NCBI RefSeq assembly: GCF_002101555.1
Contig: NZ_LQOL01000068.1
Location: 1 to 64,000, forward strand
Length of the DNA: 64,000 nucleotides
Source: Mycolicibacterium canariasense
GTDB lineage: Bacteria > Actinomycetota > Actinomycetes > Mycobacteriales > Mycobacteriaceae
Reading direction: 5' to 3'
This document shows, piece by piece, positions 1-8,275 of this stretch. The notes beneath the pieces were generated by a model. It saw only the letters and a program-made list of their open reading frames with translations, ran no database searches and was not told where the DNA came from. Each line of letters starts with the position of its first letter. Within the stretch, counting starts at the first letter, position 1. A program made the position numbers and the translations under genes.

Positions 1-80
1 ACACACCCAGCCAACCAGACACCCCAATCACAGGCCGACAGCAGCTGACCGTTCTACACCCTCAATCATGAAGAGCCGGA
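1..80. other. Non-coding left edge abutting a truncated transporter
   Basis: These 80 bases are less GC-rich than what follows. They contain an in-frame TGA (69-71) just upstream of the transporter reading frame, so the transporter's first membrane helix is not encoded here. No promoter, repeat or insertion-sequence end is recognisable. The abrupt change from this sequence into the middle of a conserved protein suggests a recombination or deletion junction, but the window edge prevents seeing more. Confidence 0.4.
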
Positions 81-1133
81 TTGGTGACCGCTGCGCTGAT
101 GGGCATCCCCGTTGGGCGCTGGCTGGATCGTCATGGACCGCACGGGATCATGACCGCCGGTTCGGTTCTCGCCGTCGTGGCGCTGCTGGCGGTGGCCGCG
201 GCACCGACCTATCCGATGTTCGTGGCCGCATGGATTGCGGCCGGCGTGGCCATGAGCGCGGTGTTCTACGCGCCGGCGTTCGCGGCGTTGACCCGGTACT
301 TTGCCCCCGACGCGGTGCGGGCGCTGACGTTGCTGACCCTGGTGGCCGGGCTGGCCAGCACCGTCTTCGCCCCGCTGACGGCCACCCTGGCGAGTCAGAT
401 GAGTTGGCGAAGCACCTATTTGGTCCTGGCAGCGATTCTGGCGGTCGTGACCATTCCCGGTCACCTGCTCGGGTTGCGCCGGGAATGGCCGGCGATCACC
501 CATGCGCACGACGTCGAGACGCCGACCCGGATCGCCCGAAGCCGGGCGTTCGTCGCGTTGACCGTCGCGTTCGCGTTGGCGGCGCTGGCCTCTTATGCCG
601 TCATCGTCAACCTGGTGCCGCTGATGACCGAGCGCGGGTTCAGCACCGGCGCGGCGGCGGTGGCCCTGGGTGTGGGTGGCGCGGGCCAGGTCCTGGGCCG
701 CCTGGGCTACCACCGGCTGGTCGAGCGCTTCGGTGTGGTGACCCGCACCGTCGTCGTCATGGCCGCGGTAGCGCTCACCACGGCCCTGCTCGGCGCAGTC
801 ACGTCCCTGGCCGCGCTGGTGGCGATGGCGGTCGTCGCCGGTGTGGTGCGCGGCATCATGACCTTGCTGCAGGCCACTGCGGTCACCGAACGTTGGGGTG
901 CAGCGCATTACGGGCATCTGAGCGGCATACTGTCCGCACCCGTCATGGTCACCACCGCCCTTGGCCCGTTCGTCGGCGCAGTGTTGGCCAGTTGCCTGCA
1001 CAGTTACGCGACGATGTTCATCGTTCTCGGGCTGGCTGCCGCGGTCGCGGCCGCCCTGGCCGCGGCGACCGCGCCGCACGGCGATGCGGCGGCCGTCGAC
1101 CACACGTCGGCGAACATGGGGACTAGACGGTGA
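81..1133 (+). pseudogene. 5'-truncated MFS transporter
   Basis: The frame encodes about 350 residues of a major facilitator superfamily transporter with many Ala/Val/Leu-rich helices. It opens directly in helix 2 and the loop 2-3 signature (GRWLDRHGPHGIMTAG). Helix 1 and the cytoplasmic N-terminus, roughly 40-60 residues in the family, are missing, and a TGA lies in frame at 69-71. A TTG at 81 could start translation but has no clear ribosome-binding site, so I call it a remnant. Its 3' end overlaps by 11 bp the convergent FAD oxidoreductase gene, the last gene of the ars operon. MFS genes are common beside mycobacterial ars operons; a role in arsenic export is inference only. If a functional start exists, it could be a shortened transporter. 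Confidence 0.6.
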
Positions 1134-2535
1134 GCCGCTCCCGTTCGGCGGCGAGGCGATGGTCGCGCACCCACGCCTGAGCGGCCATTTGCGTGGCGTC
1201 CCACGGCGATCCCAACGGCGGGGTGTAGGACAGGTCGAGCTCGCTGATCGCCTCGACGGTCATCGCGTGGAAGATGGCGGCGGCATAGGTGTCGACACGT
1301 TTGGACACTTCCGCGCTGCGGTGCCCGACGAGCTGGGCGCCGAGCAGCCGGCCGGTGGACACGTCGCCGGTGATGCGGATGTTGATCGGCGTCGCACCGG
1401 GGTAGTACGCCTTGTGATCGTCGGGCGTGGCGGTGGTGCTGACCGGTGTCCAGCCGCGGTCGGCGGACCGGGCTTCATGTTCGCGCAGCCCGGTGCGCGC
1501 GGCCACCAGATCGAAGACCTTCACCGCCTGGGTGCCCAGGCTCCCGGCATAGCGGGCGGTGCCACCGAGGGCGTTCTCGCCCGCCACCCGGCCCTGCTTG
1601 TGAGCGGTCGTGCCCAGCGGTAACCAGGTCAGTCCGAGCAGGCGATGGTGGGTGTGCACGCAGTCACCCGCGGCAAATACGTCCGGCAGGTTGGTGCGCA
1701 TCTGCTCGTCGACGGCGATCGCTCCTTTGGCGCCCAGCTCGGCTCCCGCGTCGGCCGCCAACTCGACATCGGGTTTGACACCCACCACGACCAGAACGAA
1801 ATCGGCGGTGCGCGAGAGACTGTGCCCGTCGTGGGTGGCGGTGACGGTCAGCGCGCCCGACTCCGACCGGCCGATCGCGTTGACGGTGGTGCTCGTGAGT
1901 ACCTCCACGCCGTTGCGGGTCAGCTCGGCGTGCACCACAGCGCCGAGTTCTGGGTCGACGGTGGGCAGCACCTCGGGCAGCGCCTCGATCTGGGTGACGG
2001 CGATACCGCGGGTGGTGAGCGCTTCGGCCATCTCCAGGCCGATGTAACCGGCGCCGATGATGACCGCAGTTCGGGGGTTGCGGCGGGTCAGGGACTCCAT
2101 GACGGCGAAGGTGTCGCCCATGGAGTGCAGCAGATGCACCCCGTCGCCCGGGCCGAGCGGGTCGGGCCCGGTCAGTCCGGTGATCGGTGGACGCGCCGAT
2201 ACCGCACCGGTCCCGACGACCAGTGCGTCGTAGCTCAATTGCGCTGGTGCACCGGAGCTGTCGAGCACGTCAAGGGTGTGTTCGACGACGTTGATCTTGG
2301 TGGCGGTGGTGTCGGTGAGCACCCGCATGCCGGTGGCGGCCAGATCCGCCGCCGTGCGATGGGCCAAGCCGGTCCAATGGGTCACCTCGCCGGAGACGTA
2401 GTAGGGGATGCCGCAGATGGAGAAGTTCGGGTAGGCATCGGCCACCACCACGGTGACCTCGGTCGCCGGGTCGAGCTCGCGGATGCGCAGGGCCGCGGAA
2501 ATGCCGCCGATCGCGATGATGTGACGGGGTGCCAT
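1123..2535 (-). CDS. FAD/NAD(P)-dependent oxidoreductase of the ars operon (CoA-disulfide-reductase type)
   Basis: The protein has 470 residues. An N-terminal FAD-binding fold is followed by a NAD(P) fold (VIIGAGYIGLEMAEAL, near residue 160), a second FAD motif (PDVFAAGDC, near 295) and a C-terminal dimerisation domain. The redox-active cysteine is in NFSICGIPYYVSG, as in CoA-disulfide reductases and NADH oxidases. Oddly, the N-terminal FAD loop reads AIGGISAALRIRE. Relatives as I remember them carry about four more residues (GG-SDAG-IS type), so the Gly-x-Gly-x-x-Gly fingerprint is incomplete; this equals a 12-base in-frame deletion. It is the last gene of the arsR-acr3-arsC operon. Its substrate is unknown; reducing power for arsenate reduction is a plausible inference. 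Confidence 0.8.
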   Translation of the reverse strand: MAPRHIIAIGGISAALRIRELDPATEVTVVVADAYPNFSICGIPYYVSGEVTHWTGLAHRTAADLAATGMRVLTDTTATKINVVEHTLDVLDSSGAPAQLSYDALVVGTGAVSARPPITGLTGPDPLGPGDGVHLLHSMGDTFAVMESLTRRNPRTAVIIGAGYIGLEMAEALTTRGIAVTQIEALPEVLPTVDPELGAVVHAELTRNGVEVLTSTTVNAIGRSESGALTVTATHDGHSLSRTADFVLVVVGVKPDVELAADAGAELGAKGAIAVDEQMRTNLPDVFAAGDCVHTHHRLLGLTWLPLGTTAHKQGRVAGENALGGTARYAGSLGTQAVKVFDLVAARTGLREHEARSADRGWTPVSTTATPDDHKAYYPGATPINIRITGDVSTGRLLGAQLVGHRSAEVSKRVDTYAAAIFHAMTVEAISELDLSYTPPLGSPWDATQMAAQAWVRDHRLAAERERLTV

Positions 2536-2628
2536 CGGAACGCTCCTTGAAGGCGTGAGGTGGGCAGGATTCGCCGCGCCGCTTCGGATGTGGCGGCGCG
2601 TGAGTGCTTGGGGTTGGGTGAACCGGTG

Positions 2629-3057
2629 CTAGTGAGGTGCGCCAAGTCCGGTCATGCGGGTGTGAAGTTCGATGACGCGCGCGGCGATGTCGTCGCGGAT
2701 CAGCCTCATCCGCTCCAGTCCCTCGATGCCGCGCAGGGACGGTTCGTCGGTGTCCCAGACTTCCACCGGTGTGCCGCCCACCGGCTCGACATGGGCCTGG
2801 GTACCCAACACGACGACCCGATCAGCCCCGGCAACCATGGCTTCGGTCAGCTGTGTGGCGGTGTGGGTGCTGATATCGACGCCCAGCTCGGCGAGCACCT
2901 GCACCGATTGGTCGTTCACCCCCGGCGTCGGGTTGGTGCCCGCCGACGTCGCGATGATGCGCTCACCGCCGTGATGGCGCATGAGCCCTTGGGCCATAAC
3001 GGATTTCCCGCTGTTGTGCACGCAGACGAACAGCACAGTGGGAGCTGAATCGGTCAC
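2629..3057 (-). CDS. Low-molecular-weight phosphatase-fold arsenate reductase-like protein
   Basis: This 142-residue protein has the LMW protein-tyrosine-phosphatase/arsenate reductase fold. The P-loop near the N-terminus reads VLFVCVHNSGKS, with nucleophile Cys12. The usual arginine of C-x5-R is replaced by Lys18, which is notable because that residue normally binds the oxyanion. A conserved DTDEPS acid region lies near residue 100. It starts 27 bp after the stop of arsC and belongs to the same minus-strand transcript, so the operon carries two different reductase-fold proteins. By analogy with mycothiol-dependent arsenate reductases of corynebacteria it probably reduces arsenate, but a phosphatase or regulatory role cannot be excluded. 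Confidence 0.8.
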   Translation of the reverse strand: MTDSAPTVLFVCVHNSGKSVMAQGLMRHHGGERIIATSAGTNPTPGVNDQSVQVLAELGVDISTHTATQLTEAMVAGADRVVVLGTQAHVEPVGGTPVEVWDTDEPSLRGIEGLERMRLIRDDIAARVIELHTRMTGLGAPH

Positions 3058-3084
3058 GGATGTCTTTCCTGATGCCGCCGGCAG

Positions 3085-3753
3085 TCAGCCGGTGATGGAG
3101 AGGTGGAGGTCGCCGATCAGCCGGCGGACGAGCTCTTCGATCTGATCGCGGATCGGGCGCACGGCATCGAGGCCCTGGCCGGCCGGATCGGGCAATTCCC
3201 AGTTCAGATAGCGCTTGCCGGGGAACACCGGGCAAGCGTCGCCGCAGCCCATCGTGATGACCACATCGGCGGCCTGCACGATCTCATCGGTCCAGGGTTT
3301 CGGGTACTCGCCGGTGATGTCGATACCGATCTCAGCCATGGCCGCAACGGCCATGGGGTTGATCTCGGTGCCGGGTTCGGAACCTCCCGACCATGCCACG
3401 GCACGATCACCGGCAAGGTGGGTGAAGTAGCCCAACGCCATCTGGGAGCGTCCGGCATTGTGGGTGCACAGAAACAGCACCGTGGGCTTGCCGTCGACAA
3501 TCTTGCCCTCCACGCGGGCCAGGGCATGCAGGCGCTGACGGGCGAACCGTTCGGCCAGCAGCGGCAGGAAGTTGGGAATGGTGGCCCGTCCGGCGAATTG
3601 GTCATAGGACGAGTGCAGGAACCGTTCGATGGTCTCCGCACCGAAGGTGTCCTCGAACTCGGTCCGTAGCCGGCTTGTGGCGGTCTTGAGTGCGAGCTTC
3701 TGGTCGATGGACAAGGTTTCGCGCGGTTGATGGGTGGCAGGGGTCTGTGTCAT
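3085..3753 (-). CDS. arsC: Arsenate reductase ArsC with N-terminal helical domain
   Basis: ArsC reduces arsenate to arsenite for export by Acr3. Of 222 residues, the first ~80 form a helical segment (TIPNFLPLLAERF) resembling the three-helix dimerisation module of mycobacterial proteins. Residues ~90-222 are the LMW-PTP-fold reductase with P-loop FLCTHNAGRSQMA (Cys96, Arg102), further cysteines in MGCGDAC and the general acid in LPDPAG. The start ATG at 3753 overlaps the acr3 stop codon by four bases (ATGA), indicating translational coupling. Upstream in-frame codons are coding sequence of acr3 in another frame, so the short start is chosen. The extra N-terminal domain distinguishes it from single-domain ArsC proteins. 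Confidence 0.93.
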   Translation of the reverse strand: MTQTPATHQPRETLSIDQKLALKTATSRLRTEFEDTFGAETIERFLHSSYDQFAGRATIPNFLPLLAERFARQRLHALARVEGKIVDGKPTVLFLCTHNAGRSQMALGYFTHLAGDRAVAWSGGSEPGTEINPMAVAAMAEIGIDITGEYPKPWTDEIVQAADVVITMGCGDACPVFPGKRYLNWELPDPAGQGLDAVRPIRDQIEELVRRLIGDLHLSITG

Positions 3754-4865
3754 GAGGTCGGCTCCGTTCTCGTCACTGGGTCGGTGCGTTGGTGCTCGGA
3801 GGTGTGGTGGTGGAACCGCTTTCGCAAGGCCAGTGAGACGTAGACCAGGGCGACCAGGACCGGCACTTCGATCAACGGGCCGACGACACCGGCCAGGGCT
3901 TGACCGGAGGTGGCGCCGTAGGTGGCGATTGCCACGGCGATGGCGAGTTCGAAGTTGTTGCCCGCGGCGGTGAATGCCAGGGTGGTGGTGCGTTCGTAGC
4001 CGAGGTCGAGCAGGGAACCCAGCAGATACCCGCCACCCCACATGATCGCGAAGTAGGCCAGCAGGGGCAGCGCGATGCGCACGACATCGAGTGGGCGGCT
4101 GGTGATCTGTTCGCCCTGCAGCGCAAAGAGAATGACGATGGTGAACAGCAGGCCGTACAGCGCCCACGGCCCGATACGCGGCAGGAATGTCGATTCATAC
4201 CAGGTGCGGCCCTTGGCTTTCTCGCCCAGGCGCCGGGACAGGTAACCGGCGGCCAGGGGGATACCGAGGAAGATGACCACCGATTTTGCGATCTGCCAGG
4301 GCGAGGTGTTGATGGTGGTTTGTTCCAGGCCGAGCCAGCCCGGCAGCACCGACAGGTAGAACCATCCCAGAACGGCGAACATGACGACCTGGAAGATCGA
4401 GTTCAGTGCGACGAGGACGGCGGCGGCTTCGCGGTCACCACAGGCCAGGTCGTTCCAGATGATGACCATGGCGATACAGCGGGCCAGGCCGACGATGATC
4501 AGCCCGGTGCGGTATTCGGGCAGGTCCGGCAGCAGCAGCCAGGCCAGGGCGAACATCAGTGCCGGACCGAGGGCCCAGTTCAGGATCAGTGAGGACAGCA
4601 ACAGTTTGCGGTCGCCGGTGACGGTGTCGAGGCGGTCGTAGCGGACCTTGGCCAACACCGGGTACATCATGATCAGCAGGCCCAAGGCGATGGGCAGCGA
4701 AATCCCGTCGATCTGAACCTTTTCCAATGCCGTGTTCAGGCCAGGGATCCAGCGACCCAGCAGCAGGCCGGCGACCATCGCCGCACCGATCCACACCGGC
4801 AGGAACCGGTCCAGGGTGGACAGCTTGCCCACGACGCCCGTCGCGGTGCTGGTGGCGTCGGTCAT
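3750..4865 (-). CDS. acr3: ACR3-family arsenite efflux transporter
   Basis: This 371-residue integral membrane protein exports arsenite, and perhaps antimonite, using the proton-motive force. About ten hydrophobic helices are visible. Family signatures include the conserved cysteine in GLARCIAMVIIWNDLACGD (helix 4) and the catalytic-glutamate helix FTAAGNNFELAIAVAI. Both ends overlap neighbours by four bases: ATG at 4865 inside the arsR stop and TGA at 3750 inside the arsC start. The gene order arsR-acr3-arsC is therefore a single coupled operon. The start follows arsR directly; a longer upstream reading would run through arsR in another frame and is rejected. Confidence 0.96.
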   Translation of the reverse strand: MTDATSTATGVVGKLSTLDRFLPVWIGAAMVAGLLLGRWIPGLNTALEKVQIDGISLPIALGLLIMMYPVLAKVRYDRLDTVTGDRKLLLSSLILNWALGPALMFALAWLLLPDLPEYRTGLIIVGLARCIAMVIIWNDLACGDREAAAVLVALNSIFQVVMFAVLGWFYLSVLPGWLGLEQTTINTSPWQIAKSVVIFLGIPLAAGYLSRRLGEKAKGRTWYESTFLPRIGPWALYGLLFTIVILFALQGEQITSRPLDVVRIALPLLAYFAIMWGGGYLLGSLLDLGYERTTTLAFTAAGNNFELAIAVAIATYGATSGQALAGVVGPLIEVPVLVALVYVSLALRKRFHHHTSEHQRTDPVTRTEPTS

Positions 4866-5236
4866 GCGGTGACTCCCATTCGGGTATCGGCGCCCAGCAG
4901 CACGGTCAGGCTGGCGAGCGCTTCGGGGACGACGGCGTAGTAGACCCAGGACGCGCGGCGCTGCGAGGTGAGCAGCCCGGCATCGCGCAGGACTTTGAGG
5001 TGGTGCGACACGGTTGGCTGCGACACCTGCACTCCGTCGGATATGTCGCAGACGCAGGCCTCGCCGCCTTCGCGGCTGGCAATCGCCGAAAACAGTTGCA
5101 GCCGAACCGGGTCGGCGAGCGCCTTGAGCTTGACCGCCATATCGGTCGCTTCTGTCACCGACAGGGGTTCCCGCAGTAGGGCACCCGGCGGGCAACATGC
5201 GTCTGGATCGGTGGCGACGGCATGTTGTTTCGACAT
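4862..5236 (-). CDS. arsR: ArsR/SmtB-family arsenic-responsive repressor
   Basis: This 124-residue winged-helix repressor represses its own operon until arsenite binds. The DNA-recognition helix is in QVSQPTVSHHLKVLRDAG (about residues 69-87). Candidate As(III)-binding cysteines are the CVCD pair (Cys61, Cys63) beside the first helices and an N-terminal Cys14-Cys15 pair. It is the first gene of the ars operon and overlaps acr3 by four bases. An inverted repeat and a promoter-like sequence lie immediately upstream, with no Shine-Dalgarno, so the mRNA may be leaderless. The regulator type is certain; the inducer is inferred from context. Confidence 0.94.
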   Translation of the reverse strand: MSKQHAVATDPDACCPPGALLREPLSVTEATDMAVKLKALADPVRLQLFSAIASREGGEACVCDISDGVQVSQPTVSHHLKVLRDAGLLTSQRRASWVYYAVVPEALASLTVLLGADTRMGVTA

Positions 5237-5238
5237 GC

Positions 5239-5271
5239 ATCGATATTGACAGTTATCGATACCGAGCGCAA
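5239..5271 (-). promoter_or_regulatory. ars operon promoter with ArsR operator dyad
   Basis: A perfect 7-bp inverted repeat, ATCGATA (5239-5245) and TATCGAT (5254-5260) separated by 8 bp, sits just upstream of the arsR ATG. On the minus strand a promoter can be read across it: -35-like TTGCGC (5266-5271), 17-bp spacer, -10-like CAATAT (5243-5248). The -10 lies seven bases before the start codon, which fits leaderless transcription. A bound ArsR dimer would cover the promoter. The assignment is from position and symmetry only. Confidence 0.55.
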
Positions 5272-5359
5272 GGCGGTGTCGGGTGAACGGTTGGCGAACG
5301 TGATGAGCGACGCGCTGGCGGCCGAGCGGCCGCGGTGGCGTGCCCGCACGACATCGAGG

Positions 5360-7228
5360 TCAGTGGTCGGAATCTGGATGCCACGAACGCAGGCGGCGCA
5401 GCAACGCATCCTTCTTGTAATGGTGACCGCTCATGCGGTGCAGGATGTCATCCAGGGCCGTCAATGCGTCGTCGATGTGCGGGCCCTTGTTCAACATCAC
5501 GCATTCGGCGCGTTCCCCCATCGCGGCGTCGCTGATTTCGGCGCGTGAGGGCAATCCCGTGGCGGCCAGCTGCTCCAGGACTTGTGTTGCCCAGATGACG
5601 GGCAGATGTGCGGCCTCACACAGCCACAGGATCTCTTCTTGCAGTTCCGCGAGGCGCTCGTAGCCCACCTCGACCCCGAGGTCACCCCGGGCGATCATCA
5701 CACCGAGACGGGGCCGCCGCATCGCCGTGAGCAGTAGTTGCGGCAGGCGTTCGAAGGCCCTGCGCGTTTCGATCTTCAGCACGATACCGATCCGTTCACC
5801 GCCCGGGCGATCCAGTAGCTCGTGCAGCTTGAGGACGTCGGCGGGATCCTGCACGAACGACATCTCGACCAGATCGGCGATCTGTACGGCCGTGTCGAGG
5901 TCGGCGATGTCCTTGTCGGTCAGTGCCGGCACCGGCAGGGCAGTGTCCGGGACGTTGATGCCTTTGCCTGCCCGCAGTTTGGAGCCCGTCGCGGACGCGT
6001 GGTCGATTCGCACCGCCAATTCGTCGGCCCGTACGCCGACGATCTGCCCGCTGATGCGGCCGTCGTCGAAGTGGATGGCCTCGCCGATGCGGGCGTTGTC
6101 GAACACTTCGGGCAGTGTGCAGCCGATCCGGGGCGCACCAACGGTATTCATCGGTGCCGGCGAACAATCGCGGGTGACTGTGAGCACGTCGCCGCGGTGC
6201 AGAACCAGGCTCTGTTCGAGTTCGGGCAGCACGCCCACCTGTGCGGGGTCATCGTCGCCGTGGACCCTCAGCTCGGTGCCGGTCAGCAGGTAGGTCGTCT
6301 TGTCCGTCGTTGCGATCAGTCCGCCGCTGGTGTCGGGGTCGGCGACCAAGGTGAGGCGGCGTTTCGCGCCGCGAGCGTCGCGCAGTGTGATCACGTCGCC
6401 CGCGCTTCTGCGAGCCAACCATCGCGCGGGTACCGGGATGGCCGGGCCCTGCAGGGCTGGCGCCAGGTCGCAATCTTGGGTGGCCGACAGGCGTGCTTGC
6501 GCAGGCGCGAGAACATGACCGAGGGCGTCGCGTTGCGGTCGGAGTTTCACACAGCGTGGTCCGGGTTGTAGGGGGCCGGTGCGGAGTTTCGGTCCGGCGA
6601 GGTCCACGGCGATGCGGCAGTCGCGGCCCAGCGCCCGACTTGCCTGGCGCACGTGGCCGGCCATGGCGCGCCACGCAGCGGCGTCGTCGTGCGCACAGTT
6701 GATTCGCGCGATGTTCATCCCGCCCGCGATCAGCCGGCGCGTCAGTTCTGGGTCGGTGGCGGCCGATGAGGGCAGGGTCACCATTATCCGGACCTCACGT
6801 CCTTGCGGAGTGGGGCCGAGCAGCTGCACCGATCGGGAGCGCAACAGCGCTCGTCCCTCCTTGGCGCTGATGACGGCGGGGGTGGGTGGACGCCACGACT
6901 TTCCCAGCATGGCCGCAACGGCGCATCGCACCAGCCTCAGCGTGGCCTGCACGTGGGATTCGCTGTGGCCCAGGGAAGACAGTCCGAATGCGGCGAGGCG
7001 GCGCTGCAGAGGACGCAGGTCGGCTTGCCGCAGCGCCCAGTAGTGGACGGCGTTGCGGGCGCTCGACCGATAGTCCGCTGTCACCTGGGAGAGCAGCGTG
7101 TGCCACCGCGTCTCGGCTGAATCCAGATGGTCGAGCAAGTCGTCGAGGAGCCCGAGCAGTCGGACGAGCTCTCGGGCGGTGGATGCGTCTTCACTGCTGT
7201 GATGACCATCGTCGGACAGCGCGGACAT
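5360..7228 (-). CDS. Pyruvate-kinase-like protein with N-terminal helical extension
   Basis: This 622-residue protein has about 140 helical residues of unknown function followed by a pyruvate kinase barrel interrupted by the B domain. Catalytic landmarks are present: MNIARINCAHDD (substrate/ATP arginine), DLAGPKLRTG, IVLKIETRRAFE (catalytic Lys), VMIARGDLGVEVGYE and IWATQVLEQL. The C-terminal allosteric domain is missing, so this is not the housekeeping glycolytic enzyme. The start at 7228 (ATG, MSALSDDG) has GAGGAG six bases upstream; a longer GTG start at 7285 is less likely. It is monocistronic, 132 bp from the DUF5994 gene in the same orientation. It may phosphorylate or dephosphorylate a phosphoenolpyruvate-linked substrate; the physiological role is unknown. 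Confidence 0.8.
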   Translation of the reverse strand: MSALSDDGHHSSEDASTARELVRLLGLLDDLLDHLDSAETRWHTLLSQVTADYRSSARNAVHYWALRQADLRPLQRRLAAFGLSSLGHSESHVQATLRLVRCAVAAMLGKSWRPPTPAVISAKEGRALLRSRSVQLLGPTPQGREVRIMVTLPSSAATDPELTRRLIAGGMNIARINCAHDDAAAWRAMAGHVRQASRALGRDCRIAVDLAGPKLRTGPLQPGPRCVKLRPQRDALGHVLAPAQARLSATQDCDLAPALQGPAIPVPARWLARRSAGDVITLRDARGAKRRLTLVADPDTSGGLIATTDKTTYLLTGTELRVHGDDDPAQVGVLPELEQSLVLHRGDVLTVTRDCSPAPMNTVGAPRIGCTLPEVFDNARIGEAIHFDDGRISGQIVGVRADELAVRIDHASATGSKLRAGKGINVPDTALPVPALTDKDIADLDTAVQIADLVEMSFVQDPADVLKLHELLDRPGGERIGIVLKIETRRAFERLPQLLLTAMRRPRLGVMIARGDLGVEVGYERLAELQEEILWLCEAAHLPVIWATQVLEQLAATGLPSRAEISDAAMGERAECVMLNKGPHIDDALTALDDILHRMSGHHYKKDALLRRLRSWHPDSDH

Positions 7229-7360
7229 CGATGGCTCCTCACCAGTCGAAAGGGGACGGCAGTTCTGGGCGCTCGGGCACTTCACCGTGTCGAAGACATC
7301 GCCGTGGCCTGGTAAAGTGTTGGTACCGAGCCGGATTCAACGGACGGGCCGGTGGTTCGA

Positions 7361-8014
7361 TCAGTCTTGCTCCGCTCCGCGTGCTCGGTCGTGGCGTTCA
7401 CGGAATATGCGGTTGTTGACGATGTGTTCGACCAGGATCGGTACGAAGGTCTGGATCCGCGCGTCGTCGAACTGGGCGGCGGCCTCCCGGCACCAGTCGA
7501 GAATCTCGGCGTCACGCTCGGCGTCGTCGCAACCTTCGTGGTCGGCGAGTTTCCTGGCGACTTCGACGACCGACCGTGCCACTGCCGCCTCAGCCCCGGT
7601 GGTGGCTCGCCGTGGCACCGCGTCGAGGGCGAGGAAGGCAGCTTCTTGGGCCGTATCCGGTGCTATCACCCGCAGCGTCAGATGATGCCCGTCCTCGCCG
7701 ATGATGATCAGGCTCTCGGAGTCCTCGCCGCTGAGCCCGAGGAGTTGGATGGTGCGCCCGTCGGCGATGAACTGGGCTGCGGTGTCAGTCCAGCGGGCGC
7801 GACCGTAGCCCACCAGCGCGACCGGGCCCAGCCGACCTTCGACAGCGGTGAGGAGATCGGGCAGTTCGTCGGTCAAGCGGTAGGACCGCGGCCACCAGGC
7901 ACCGTCCACGTGCTCGCCGGAAGCCCGACTTCCGGACATCCGCAGGCGCTCCTCATGGGGCGCGTTGTGTTCGATCCGTGCAGTCCTTACGACAATCGCG
8001 CACTGGTCAGGCAC
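7361..8014 (-). CDS. DUF5994 protein with C-terminal three-helix dimerisation domain
   Basis: This 217-residue protein's first ~145 residues match the actinobacterial DUF5994 family (RLRMSGSRASGEHVDGAWWPRS, then VALVGYGRARW). The last ~65 residues form a helical bundle (RIQTFVPILVEHIVNNRIF). That bundle resembles the N-terminal segment of the ArsC encoded 4 kb away, suggesting a shared dimerisation module. No catalytic residues are evident. A DosR-box-like sequence lies about 100 bp upstream (8112-8125), and such families often appear in mycobacterial stress or dormancy loci, so hypoxia control is possible but inferred. It is transcribed toward the pyruvate-kinase-like gene. Confidence 0.7.
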   Translation of the reverse strand: MPDQCAIVVRTARIEHNAPHEERLRMSGSRASGEHVDGAWWPRSYRLTDELPDLLTAVEGRLGPVALVGYGRARWTDTAAQFIADGRTIQLLGLSGEDSESLIIIGEDGHHLTLRVIAPDTAQEAAFLALDAVPRRATTGAEAAVARSVVEVARKLADHEGCDDAERDAEILDWCREAAAQFDDARIQTFVPILVEHIVNNRIFRERHDRARGAEQD

Positions 8015-8111
8015 GTGACATGTCCTTTCCCGTGAGCGGTATCAGAAGGCGCGGCGTCGATGTGCTTTCGGCCACGTGCGCAACGCTACGAATGGACATG
8101 TCCGGGCGACA

Positions 8112-8125
8112 GGGCCGAAAGTCTC
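8112..8125. promoter_or_regulatory. DosR-box-like sequence
   Basis: The 14-mer GGGCCGAAAGTCTC matches the core of the mycobacterial DosR consensus (GGGACTWWAGTCCC) at 11 of 14 positions by eye. It lies 98 bp upstream of the DUF5994 start and about 150 bp before the divergent DUF305 gene. If real, it would place the minus-strand genes in the hypoxia/NO regulon. Confidence 0.3.
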
Positions 8126-8162
8126 TATCAACGCATGGCTTGTAGATCCAGTGTTCGTCTTT

Positions 8163-8172
8163 ACCGAATCTT
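8163..8172. promoter_or_regulatory. ACCGAATCTT motif upstream of the DUF305 gene (copy 1)
   Basis: The 10-mer ACCGAATCTT lies 104 bp upstream of the DUF305 lipoprotein start. The same 10-mer occurs at 10893-10902 between the response regulator and the multicopper oxidase, with similar flanks (TTnACCGAATCTTnA). It is a candidate binding site for the response regulator encoded between the two sites. Confidence 0.4.
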
Positions 8173-8275
8173 GAGCCGACGCTGAGCGTGGCCATACCGG
8201 CCCAAGACAGGCTGGGGTGAGCGCGGTGACGACGCCCGGACCGAGCGCGCCGCGATCGACCCGAAAGGAAGCCTC

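Noticed and set aside
66..1126. Long open frames opposite or out of phase with the MFS gene
   Set aside because: They are antisense or shifted translations rich in Arg/Gly/His; the conserved MFS loop motif is only in the frame starting at 81.
5360..7228. Housekeeping pyruvate kinase pyk
   Set aside because: It lacks the C-terminal allosteric domain and has a long unrelated N-terminal region, so it is a divergent paralogue.
8007..8195. Short minus-strand frame upstream of the DUF5994 gene
   Set aside because: No ribosome-binding site or recognisable product, and it covers the promoter and putative operators.
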